13,003 bases of DNA, taken from the NCBI GenBank assembly GCA_052388135.1, contig JBQTIM010000027.1, positions 1-13,003 of the forward strand, given 5' to 3'. Positions 1-5,533 of the stretch are shown one piece after another. Numbering within the stretch: the first letter of the stretch is position 1; every line of letters starts with the position of its first letter. The stretch is from JBQTIM01 sp052388135 (lineage in GTDB: Bacteria; Elusimicrobiota; Elusimicrobia; FEN-1173). Made by a program: the position numbers and the translations under genes. Below the pieces are notes generated by a model that worked only from the letters and a program-made list of their open reading frames with translations, had not been told where the DNA came from and searched no databases.

Positions 1-1215
1 CCCTATAAAAAAGTGCTCACCCACGAGCGCGTGGTGGCCGAGACCGGCGCGAAATTCTCCAAGACCGGCTACATGATCCGCTTCGACGAGGCCGTGGAAA
101 AAATGGGCGCCGACGTGATGCGCTACCTTTATTGCGCCCAGCCCGTGGACCTGGACATGCGCTTCGGCTACGGCCTGGCCGACGTGGCCGCCCGCAAGCT
201 GGGCGCCCTCTGGAACGTTTACGCCTTCTTCACGCTCTACGCCTCCGTCGACAACCCCGCCGTCGCTCCCGCCGCGCCCGGCCCCCTTTCCCTCATGGAC
301 CGCTGGCTTTTGGCCCGCACCCACGCCATGCTGAAGGAAACCGAGGCCGCCTACGAGGCCTTCGACGCCTCCCGCGTGATCCGGGAAATGGAAAAGTATC
401 TCGAAGAGGTTTCCAACTGGTACATCCGCCTCAACCGGCGGCGCTTCTGGAAAAGCGGCGACCCGGCGGACAAGGCCGCCTGCTACAACGCCCTCCACGC
501 CGGCCTGCGCTCCGCCGCCCTGGCCCTGGCCCCCGTCACGCCTTTCCTGGCCGAAGAAATCTGGCAGAACGCCGTGCGCCCGCTCCTGCCGGAGGCGCCG
601 GAATCCATCCACCACGCGCGCTGGCCCGAGCCGCCGGCGGCTTGGCGCGACGAAGGCCTGCTTCAGCGCGCCGAGACGGTGCGCAAGACCATCACCCTGG
701 CCCTGCGCCTGCGGGAAAAAGCCAAACTTCGCGTGCGCCAGCCCCTGGCCGCTCTCTACGTGCGGAGCGATGGCGCGGCGCGGCAGGCGCTGCAGGAGCA
801 AAGTTCCCTTCTGCAATCCGAGCTGAACGTGAAAGAAGTGAAATTTCTCGAAGCCGGCCAGGCCTCTCCCGAGGGTTTTCCGTCGGACGCGGAAGGCGGC
901 CTCGCCGTGGCCCTGGACACCACCCTCACCGACGCCCTCCGCCGGGAAGGCCTGGCCCGGGACCTGGTGCGCAAGCTTCAAATTCTTCGCAAGGAATCCG
1001 GCCTGTCCATCACCCAGCGCATCGAGCTGGGCCTGTCAACCGAGGACGCCGAGCTGAAACAAGCCATCCAAGACCACCGCGACCATATTATGGAAGAGCT
1101 CCTGGCCGTGCGCCTGGAGGACAAGCCGCTTCCCAACGGCGACGCGCGTCAGGACCTGGTCCTGGCCGGGGCCGCTCTCTCCGCCACTCTCCGTCCCGCC
1201 GCCCAGCCGTCGTAA
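1..1215 (+). CDS. ileS: Isoleucyl-tRNA synthetase, C-terminal part (5' end outside window)
   Basis: This class I aminoacyl-tRNA synthetase charges tRNA-Ile in the cytoplasm. The reading frame is open from base 1 (Pro-Tyr-Lys-Lys before the GTG at 13), so the HIGH-motif catalytic half lies upstream. Counting from that GTG, residues 14-18 are KFSKT, a variant of the KMSKS loop. GADVMRYLY and the LWNVYAFF segment (residues 67-73) follow and are typical of IleRS. The anticodon-binding helical domain spans about 95-190, with the signature SNWYIRLNRRRFW at 134-146 and LAPVTPFLAEEIW at 172-184. The C-terminal domain contains REGLARDLVRKLQILRK (311-327), characteristic of the IleRS type that lacks the C-terminal zinc finger; no Cys pairs are seen. 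The frame ends with TAA, and a HU gene follows about 100 bases later on the same strand. Family assignment is firm; the KMSKS variation is discussed as a finding. Confidence 0.93.
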   Translation, partial: PYKKVLTHERVVAETGAKFSKTGYMIRFDEAVEKMGADVMRYLYCAQPVDLDMRFGYGLADVAARKLGALWNVYAFFTLYASVDNPAVAPAAPGPLSLMDRWLLARTHAMLKETEAAYEAFDASRVIREMEKYLEEVSNWYIRLNRRRFWKSGDPADKAACYNALHAGLRSAALALAPVTPFLAEEIWQNAVRPLLPEAPESIHHARWPEPPAAWRDEGLLQRAETVRKTITLALRLREKAKLRVRQPLAALYVRSDGAARQALQEQSSLLQSELNVKEVKFLEAGQASPEGFPSDAEGGLAVALDTTLTDALRREGLARDLVRKLQILRKESGLSITQRIELGLSTEDAELKQAIQDHRDHIMEELLAVRLEDKPLPNGDARQDLVLAGAALSATLRPAAQPS

Positions 1216-1260
1216 ATTTCCTTTAAAAAAACCCTGGAAATTTCCCCGAACATGGGGAAA
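1214..1260. repeat. Two mutually exclusive hairpins between ileS and the HU gene
   Basis: AAATTTCC at 1214-1221 is exactly complementary to GGAAATTT at 1236-1243. TTTCCCC at 1241-1247 is exactly complementary to GGGGAAA at 1254-1260, with a 6-nt loop. The two stems share bases 1241-1243 and so cannot form together. Neither stem is followed by a T-tract on the + strand, so this is not a canonical intrinsic terminator. It may be a weak terminator for ileS or an mRNA structure ahead of HU; the function is inferred. Confidence 0.4.
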
Positions 1261-1283
1261 ACTATCCGGGAATCGGATTGAAA

Positions 1284-1289
1284 TATAGA
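1284..1289 (+). promoter_or_regulatory. Possible -10 element for the HU gene
   Basis: TATAGA lies 28 bases before the HU start codon in a locally AT-rich stretch within GC-rich sequence. No convincing -35 hexamer is seen at 16-18 bases upstream. This is a weak candidate based on position and composition only. Confidence 0.2.
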
Positions 1290-1306
1290 AGCGTTTCACC
1301 GTGGCC

Positions 1307-1312
1307 GGAGGA
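1307..1312 (+). promoter_or_regulatory. Ribosome binding site of the HU gene
   Basis: GGAGGA lies five bases before the ATG at 1318. It is the strongest Shine-Dalgarno match in the window and fixes the HU start. Confidence 0.75.
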
Positions 1313-1317
1313 ACACC

Positions 1318-1593
1318 ATGAACAAGGCCGAACTCATCCAAAAAGTTTCCAAGGACGCCCATATCCGTCGAGCGCAGGCCGTGCGGGCGGTGAAAGCCCT
1401 GGTCACGTCCATCCGGGAGACCGTTAAAGACGGCGGCAAAATATCGCTGACCGGCCTGGGCACTTTCAAAGTGAAGGCCCGCAAAGCCCGGCCCGGCCGC
1501 AACCCCAAAACCGGCGAAACCATCGCCATCCCCGCCGGCCGCAAGATTTCCTTTAAGCCCAGCCTGTCCCTCAAGAAACTCGTCAAAGCTTAA
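1318..1593 (+). CDS. HU-family nucleoid DNA-binding protein
   Basis: This 91-residue protein has the normal length for HU/IHF subunits, which bend and compact DNA as dimers in the nucleoid. The N-terminal half (about 1-40) forms the helical dimerisation part, starting MNKAELIQKV. The family signature GLGTFKVKARKARPGRNPKTG region occupies 46-66 and includes the R61-N62-P63 tip, whose proline intercalates into the minor groove in characterised HU proteins. The tail is lysine-rich. A strong ribosome binding site precedes the ATG. The gene stands alone between ileS and a convergent mrp gene, and its last codons and TAA stop form part of the large palindrome that follows. It cannot be told from sequence alone whether it is HU or an IHF-like subunit, so no symbol is given. 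Confidence 0.93.
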   Translation: MNKAELIQKVSKDAHIRRAQAVRAVKALVTSIRETVKDGGKISLTGLGTFKVKARKARPGRNPKTGETIAIPAGRKISFKPSLSLKKLVKA

Positions 1594-1760
1594 CCCGGAT
1601 TCCCCGGTTGGGCGCGAGGACCGAGACGGAAAAGACGGCGATTTTTACGAAACAAAAAAGTGAGAGCGTAGCCCGGACTACGGTCGAACTTTTTTGTGAA
1701 GGAAAAAGCCCCGGATTTTACGTCGAATCCCGCGATCCGACCGGGGAATTCGGGTTAAGC
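1588..1760. repeat. Large imperfect foldback palindrome / bidirectional terminator between convergent genes
   Basis: The whole convergent gap is one inverted repeat centred near 1674. The outer arms, 24 bases each (1588-1611 and 1737-1760), differ at two positions, both of which become G-U pairs in a + strand transcript. Further in, ACAAAAAAGT (1652-1661) pairs exactly with ACTTTTTTGT (1688-1697), and CGTAG (1667-1671) pairs with CTACG (1678-1682) around the loop CCCGGA. The intervening 40 bases on each side are partly complementary. An A6 tract, a stem and a T6 tract form the layout of a bidirectional intrinsic terminator. The outer arms include the stop codons of both flanking genes, which end in Lys-Ala-stop. 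It could be a terminator, a MITE-like element, or both. Confidence 0.8.
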
Positions 1761-2831
1761 CTTGGCGGCGATGGGGATGACGGTGGGGGCGTTCATGTTG
1801 GCGATGCTGATTTGGCCGGCCAACACTTTGGCGGCCCAGCGCAAGGCTTTGGCCTGGGCGGAGGCCGGCCGTCCCACGACGATGGGAACGCCCTGGTCGC
1901 CGGCGGCCACCATGTCGGGGTGGAGGGGGACGGCCCCCAGGTAGGGGATTTTCAAGCGCGAGGCTTCCCGCTCGCCGCCGCCCTTGGAAAAAATCGCCGT
2001 TTCCTCGTGGCAATGGGGGCATTCGAAGCCGGACATGTTCTCCACCAAGCCCAGGATGGGAACGTTGAGCTTGCGGAACATCTGGATGCCCTTGATGCCG
2101 TCCAACAGGGCCACGTCCTGGGGCGTGGTGACGGCCACAACGCCGGCCAGGGGAACCGTCTGGATGAGGGTGAGCTGGGCGTCGCCCGTGCCCGGCGGCA
2201 GGTCCACGATCAAATAATCCAGTTCGCCCCAGGACGTGTCCCGCAAAAGCTGGCGCACGGCGCCGTGGACCATGGGCCCGCGCCAAATCACCGGGGTGTC
2301 GTCGCGCATCAAAAATCCCAGGGACATGAGCTTGACGCCGTGGGCCTGAAGGGGCAGGAGGCGGTCGCCGTCGCCTTCGGGGCCGCCCTTGGCGCCCATC
2401 ATGATGGGCACGTTGGGGCCGTAAATGTCGGCGTCCAGGAGGCCCACGGAACAGCCGTCCAAAACCAGGGAGGCGGCCAGGTTGGTGGCCACGGTGCTTT
2501 TGCCCACACCGCCCTTGCAGGCGTAGACGGCGATGATGTTTTTCACCCCCGGCACGGGCTCCTTGTCGGGCACGGCCTTTTGCTGGAGCACGCGGTGGGT
2601 GAGGACGACGCCCGTTTCCGTCACGCCGGGCACGGATTTGAGAGCCGCCTCGCAGTTCCGCTGGATTTCCTCCTTCAGCGGGCAGGCGGGGGTGGTGAGC
2701 TCCACCTTGAGGGAGACTTTTCCCCCTTCGATGACGATGTCCTTCACCATGTCCAGGGACACGAGGTCGCGCCCCAGTTCGGGCTCCTGGACTTTGGACA
2801 TGGCTTTTAAAATTTCTTCCGTCGTAGGCAT
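1755..2831 (-). CDS. Mrp/ApbC (NBP35-type) iron-sulfur cluster carrier ATPase
   Basis: This 358-residue cytosolic P-loop NTPase belongs to the family that binds and transfers Fe-S clusters to apoproteins. Residues 1-85 form a MIP18/DUF59-type domain (EEILKAMSKVQEPELGRDLV, then TTPACPLKEEI). The ATPase follows, with a deviant Walker A CKGGVGKST at 105-113, LLDADIYGPN at 131-140, VDLPPGTGDAQLT at 209-221 and TTPQDVALLDGIKG at 235-248. The cluster-binding CPHC pair lies at 271-274 inside the segment NMSGFECPHCHEETAIF. Length and domain order are normal. The ATG has no clear Shine-Dalgarno sequence upstream. The gene is separated from the SEC-C gene by an AT-rich gap and probably has its own promoter there. 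The stop codon lies within the palindrome shared with HU. An alternative role as a MinD-like ATPase is unlikely given the CxxC and the N-terminal domain. Confidence 0.93.
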   Translation of the reverse strand: MPTTEEILKAMSKVQEPELGRDLVSLDMVKDIVIEGGKVSLKVELTTPACPLKEEIQRNCEAALKSVPGVTETGVVLTHRVLQQKAVPDKEPVPGVKNIIAVYACKGGVGKSTVATNLAASLVLDGCSVGLLDADIYGPNVPIMMGAKGGPEGDGDRLLPLQAHGVKLMSLGFLMRDDTPVIWRGPMVHGAVRQLLRDTSWGELDYLIVDLPPGTGDAQLTLIQTVPLAGVVAVTTPQDVALLDGIKGIQMFRKLNVPILGLVENMSGFECPHCHEETAIFSKGGGEREASRLKIPYLGAVPLHPDMVAAGDQGVPIVVGRPASAQAKALRWAAKVLAGQISIANMNAPTVIPIAAKA

Positions 2832-3008
2832 GGTTTTCAGTTAAATAGGAATGATGAATTATGAAGGATGAATGATGAAAACAAGCCGGAGAGAAACCCG
2901 CTTTCTTAATTTCATCATTCTTAATTCATCCTTGCCTCTATTAAATATCCTCTCACCTACCCGCAACGCGGGAGGGCGGGTTGAGTTCCAAGGAAGGAAA
3001 GACGGGGA
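2832..3008. other. Non-coding gap between the SEC-C gene and mrp
   Basis: This is 177 bases with no supported gene. It holds the AT-rich inverted repeat at 2848-2933. Beyond that is a GC-rich hairpin, CCCGC (2960-2964) with GCGGG (2968-2972), that extends imperfectly to CTCA/TGAG on its outer sides. The hairpin lies just after the SEC-C stop codon on the - strand and may terminate that transcript, although no T-tract follows directly. Confidence 0.5.
2848..2933. repeat. AT-rich low-complexity inverted repeat upstream of mrp
   Basis: This AT-rich island consists of overlapping GATGAA/AATGATGAA-type words. AATGATGAA (2871-2879) is complementary to TTCATCATT (2911-2919), and AAGGATG (2864-2870) to CATCCTT (2927-2933), leaving a 7-nt bulge. 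GATGAATTA (2853-2861) can alternatively pair with TAATTCATC (2922-2930). The composition is unlike the GC-rich genes around it. It lies directly before the mrp start on the - strand and may contain its promoter, but no clear hexamer pair is seen. Confidence 0.55.
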
Positions 3009-3287
3009 TTATCCGCCGCCGGAGCCGGACGGCCCCGTGCGTCGCTGGAGAGAGGAGCGGGCGAAGCCCATTTTGCCCATGACGTTCCCCAGCCAGTTCT
3101 TGGCCGGGCGCTTCTCCGCGGGCTTGGCGCCGCCGGTTTTCTTTTCGGCTTCTTCCGGGGTGAGGGGCTTGAAGGCGGCTTTTTCCAGCCGCTTGCGCTC
3201 CTTTTCCTCGTCTTTGGGCAGGTGGCACTTCTTGTATTTCTTATCCGAGCCGCAGTGGCAGGGATCGTTGCGTCCGAGCGTGATCAT
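3009..3287 (-). CDS. Small SEC-C zinc-motif protein
   Basis: The protein has 92 residues. Its N terminus MITLGRNDPCHCGSDKKYKK is a SEC-C motif: Cys10, Cys12, Cys21 and His22 would bind one zinc ion. The motif is best known from the SecA C terminus, where it contacts SecB, but it also occurs in many small stand-alone proteins of unknown role. After it comes a charged Lys/Glu-rich helix (about 25-60) and a Gly/Ser-rich tail. AAAGGA lies before the ATG, 15 bases after the preceding gene stops, so the two genes are probably cotranscribed. The C-terminal half matches nothing I recognise. The motif call is firm; the function is unknown. Confidence 0.85.
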   Translation of the reverse strand: MITLGRNDPCHCGSDKKYKKCHLPKDEEKERKRLEKAAFKPLTPEEAEKKTGGAKPAEKRPAKNWLGNVMGKMGFARSSLQRRTGPSGSGGG

Positions 3288-3302
3288 GGGTTTCCTTTAA
3301 GG

Positions 3303-3710
3303 TCAGTCCGACCAGATGGGCGCGTGCCAGAGGGCTTCCATGAGCCAGCGAATTTCCGAATCGCAGAGCACCATGTCGGCGTAGTCGGGCTTGCCCTCGT
3401 CGTCCAGGTATGTGAGGGAAACGGTGATGTCCTTGTGCTTCTCGGCGCGCTTGTTCTGGGACCAGGAGGCCGACACGCACAGGATGCCGTCGGCGATGTC
3501 CAGGTGCGAGCGCCATTCGGCCTGGCGGCAGGGGCCGCGGCACACGAGGCCCGCCTTGGCCTTGCCGGCGTTCTTGGGCGAGGGTTTCTTGCCCGTCATG
3601 CCGGCGGCTTCGCAGATGGAGGCCAGAAAACGGTCCAGCTTTTTCTTGCTCAGCCGCGGCGTTTTGCGGGACGGCCGCTTGCCCTTGTCGTGGGGGCCCT
3701 GATGGTCCAT
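3303..3710 (-). CDS. Uncharacterised 135-residue protein
   Basis: I do not recognise this protein. It begins with a Lys/Arg-rich, probably disordered stretch (1-25), then a short helix LDRFLASICEAAGM (25-38), and another basic linker. A folded part spans about 54-135 with CRGPC at 57-61, HLDIADGILCVSASW and ITVSLTYLDDEGK, the look of a small alpha/beta or beta-sheet domain. It ends in a Trp-rich segment RWLMEALWHAPIW. Cys57 and Cys61 are too few to assign a zinc site with confidence. AAAGGAGT (3715-3722) is a good ribosome binding site for the ATG. It sits 15 bases before the SEC-C gene on the same strand, which suggests a two-gene unit. Confidence 0.75.
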   Translation of the reverse strand: MDHQGPHDKGKRPSRKTPRLSKKKLDRFLASICEAAGMTGKKPSPKNAGKAKAGLVCRGPCRQAEWRSHLDIADGILCVSASWSQNKRAEKHKDITVSLTYLDDEGKPDYADMVLCDSEIRWLMEALWHAPIWSD

Positions 3711-3714
3711 GGCG

Positions 3715-3722
3715 ACTCCTTT
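3715..3722 (-). promoter_or_regulatory. Ribosome binding site of the 135-residue protein gene
   Basis: Read on the - strand this is AAAGGAGT, about four to eight bases before the ATG. It is a strong site that supports the chosen start. Confidence 0.65.
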
Positions 3723-3754
3723 ACGCTTTAATCCTGAAGAAAACCCTCGTCCTG

Positions 3755-3768
3755 CCGCCCGCGGGCGG
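3755..3768. terminator. GC-rich palindrome just after the four-repeat protein gene
   Basis: CCGCCCGCGGGCGG is a perfect 14-base palindrome lying immediately after the TGA stop of the - strand gene at 3769. In RNA it would fold as a 5-bp stem with a 4-nt loop. On the - strand a TTTT run follows only after about 11 bases, so terminator activity is possible but not canonical. Confidence 0.35.
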
Positions 3769-4053
3769 TCAGTCCCTTAAATCGAACCAGGCGGCGGCTT
3801 GGGCCCCGTGGGGATGGCCGTCGGCGGCGTAGACGCGGCCGGCCCGGATCTCGTACCAGCAGAAGCCGCGGGGCGCCCGCTGGGGGTGATGGTCCGTCGG
3901 AAAAAGGCGGTTCTCTTTCACCTCGTACCAGGGCCGGGGGTCCGCCCCGTCCGGGTGGTGCGGGGTCGTGTAGACCAAGCCTTCCTTGATCTCGAAGGTG
4001 GGGAGCTCACGGGCTCCTTTGGGATGGTCCAGCGTGTTATAAAGTTTTGACAT
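3769..4053 (-). CDS. Small protein of four tandem HP-G-A / W-Y-E repeats
   Basis: This 94-residue protein consists almost entirely of four related units of about 22-24 residues: LYNTLDHPKGA..TFEIKEG, VYTTPHHPDGA..WYEVKEN, LFPTDHHPQRA..WYEIRAG and VYAADGHPHGA..WFDLRD. The consensus is hydrophobic-Tyr-x-Thr-x-x-His-Pro-x-Gly-Ala, then Trp/Phe-Tyr/Phe-Glu-Ile/Val-Lys/Arg-x-Gly. Regular alternation of beta-prone segments and turns suggests a small beta-hairpin repeat fold. No signal peptide is seen. The frame stays open far upstream into folD, but similarity to the repeats begins at MSKLYN, so that ATG is chosen. It lacks a Shine-Dalgarno sequence; CCCCGCC precedes it directly. I cannot name a function. 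Similar 'YEIR' repeat proteins exist as hypothetical proteins in other bacteria, to my recollection. Confidence 0.7.
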   Translation of the reverse strand: MSKLYNTLDHPKGARELPTFEIKEGLVYTTPHHPDGADPRPWYEVKENRLFPTDHHPQRAPRGFCWYEIRAGRVYAADGHPHGAQAAAWFDLRD

Positions 4054-4100
4054 GGCGGGGACCGGATCGGTCGCTCTTATTTTAACACATAAACCCCGCC
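4054..4100. repeat. Inverted repeats in the leader of the four-repeat protein gene
   Basis: GGCGGGG (4054-4060) and CCCCGCC (4094-4100) are exact complements flanking the gap between folD and the next gene. Inside lies GACCG (4060-4064), GAT, CGGTC (4068-4072). Read on the - strand, the last arm abuts the ATG directly, so the start region could be held in a stem. This may be a folD terminator or a translation control element; neither is proven. Confidence 0.35.
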
Positions 4101-4106
4101 CGCGCA

Positions 4107-4988
4107 TCAGGTTTGTGGCGGGGCGCTCCGCTCGGCGGCCAGGACGGTGTTCATCAGCAGCATGGCCACGGTCATGGGGCCCACCCCGCCGGGGACGGGG
4201 GTGAGAAGGCGGGCTTTTTCCTTCACGGCGGTGAAATCCACGTCGCCCACCAGGCCGGTTTCGGCGCGGTTGATGCCCACGTCCACCACCACGGCGCCGG
4301 TTTTCACCATGTCCGCCTTGAGGAATTTTGGGATGCCTATGGCCGCCGCGACGATGTCGGCCCGGCGGCAGAGCGCGCCGATGTCTTTGGTGCGGGAATG
4401 GCAAAGGGTGACGGTGGCGTCGGCGGCCAGGAGCATGAGGGCCAGGGGCTTGCCCACCAGGGTCGAGCGGCCGATGACCACGGCTTCCAGGCCGGCGGGC
4501 TGGACGCCGTTTTGCTCCAGAATTTCCATGACGCCCCAGGGCGTGCAGGGCAGGGGACAGGCCGAATCCAAGACGTCCTTCCAGCTTTTGAGCTGGGCCC
4601 AGCGGCCCTGGTTGGAGGGGTGAAGTCCGTCGGCGTCCTTGGCCGGGTCCAGGGCCAGGAGCACGCGCTCGGCGCGGATGTGCCGCGGCAGGGGAAGCTG
4701 GACGAGGATGGCGTGGACGGCGGGATCGCGGTTGAGAGCCCGCACTTTTTCCAAGAGCTCCGCCTCGGAAACGGCCGCCGGCAGGGGAACGTGGACGGAG
4801 CGCAGGCCGTTGGCCTCGCAGGCTTTGATTTTCTGGCGCACGTAGACGGCCGAGGCGGGGTCTTCCCCCACAAGCACCGTGGCCAGGCCCGGCGTGACGC
4901 CGCGGGCGGCCAGGGACTGGGCCTTGGTCCGCACCCGATCCAACACCCGCGCGGCGGCGGCTTTCCCGTCCATCAATGAGGCGCTCAT
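4107..4988 (-). CDS. folD: Bifunctional methylenetetrahydrofolate dehydrogenase/cyclohydrolase FolD
   Basis: FolD interconverts 5,10-methylene-, methenyl- and 10-formyl-tetrahydrofolate using NADP and supplies one-carbon units for purines and formyl-Met-tRNA. The 293-residue length is normal. Visible signatures are GEDPASAVYVRQKIKACEANG (41-61), with the catalytic pair Tyr49 and Lys53 aligned to E. coli Tyr50/Lys54; VQLPLP (96-101); DADGLHP (118-124), including the substrate-binding Asp120; PCTPWGV (147-153); the Rossmann turn GRSTLVGKPLA (173-183); VDVGIN (235-240); and LTPVPGGVGPMTVAMLL (262-278). All key residues look intact. The ATG overlaps the TGA of the upstream exonuclease gene by 4 nt (ATGA), and GGAG lies 7 bases before it, so translation is probably coupled. 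Confidence 0.96.
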   Translation of the reverse strand: MSASLMDGKAAAARVLDRVRTKAQSLAARGVTPGLATVLVGEDPASAVYVRQKIKACEANGLRSVHVPLPAAVSEAELLEKVRALNRDPAVHAILVQLPLPRHIRAERVLLALDPAKDADGLHPSNQGRWAQLKSWKDVLDSACPLPCTPWGVMEILEQNGVQPAGLEAVVIGRSTLVGKPLALMLLAADATVTLCHSRTKDIGALCRRADIVAAAIGIPKFLKADMVKTGAVVVDVGINRAETGLVGDVDFTAVKEKARLLTPVPGGVGPMTVAMLLMNTVLAAERSAPPQT

Positions 4989-5533
4989 GCAAGGGCTCCG
5001 ATCACGCGGGACGTGCCGCCCGCGACGACGCCCAGGCGCAGGGCCAGGGCTTCCAAATTTTCCACGTCTTCCCTATTGTAGCGAAGCAGGAGCTCCAGGG
5101 CATCCCGGTCGCCGCGGGTTTTGTATCGCTCCCAGAGGCGGACGGCGGCCCAGCCGTCCACCCCGTCGGTGTCGCGGGCGATCCCCAGGCGCTTTTCGAC
5201 GGCTTTCAAGCCGCCGTAAAAGTCGCGGGACCAGCAGTCGCGCATCAGGTCGCGGTGCGGGAACGCGGCGCACAAGTCCAACTTGAGCTCGGCCCGAATC
5301 CGCGGCAGATCAAAACAGGCGCCGTTGTAGGTGAGGAGGACGTCCGCTCCCAGCAAAAAATCCCGCAATTCCTCGACGGACAAACGCGGACGCACCCATT
5401 GGCGGGTTCCCAGGCCCGGCCGGTGGACGCCCACCACGGTGATGTTCATGGCCCAATCCGTCTCGATGTCCAGGTAAGCGCGGCGGCAGGCGGCCTCCAG
5501 CGGAGCGGCGGGCGCTGGGTTTTTTCTTTTCAC
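4985..5533 (-). CDS. YprB-type RNase H-fold DEDDy 3'-5' exonuclease
   Basis: The protein has 182 residues and is an RNase H-like DEDD nuclease. ExoI is AYLDIET (19-25) with Asp22 and Glu24. ExoII is LTYNGACFDLPRI (67-79) with Asn70 and Asp75. ExoIII is YNREDVENL (152-160), with Tyr152-x3-Asp156 giving the DEDDy form. HRDLMRDCW (93-101) and GLKAVEKRLGI (108-118) are typical of the YprB_N / predicted RNase H family. Two metal ions and hydrolysis of single-stranded nucleic acid ends are expected from the superfamily; the actual substrate is unknown. The frame is open upstream to 5629, but the GTG at 5533 overlaps the lipid-kinase stop as GTGA, matching the other junctions in this operon, so it is preferred. 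It is followed by an ATGA overlap with folD. Confidence 0.85.
   Translation of the reverse strand: MKRKNPAPAAPLEAACRRAYLDIETDWAMNITVVGVHRPGLGTRQWVRPRLSVEELRDFLLGADVLLTYNGACFDLPRIRAELKLDLCAAFPHRDLMRDCWSRDFYGGLKAVEKRLGIARDTDGVDGWAAVRLWERYKTRGDRDALELLLRYNREDVENLEALALRLGVVAGGTSRVIGALA

Noticed and set aside
1608..2810. 400-codon + strand frame opposite mrp
   Set aside because: The opposite strand encodes a full Mrp/ApbC protein with all motifs; this frame is its antisense shadow (His/Gly-rich).
4054..4992. N-terminal extension of the four-repeat protein through folD to 4992
   Set aside because: The extension is an out-of-frame reading of folD, rich in Arg and Pro; only the part after MSKLYN carries the repeats.
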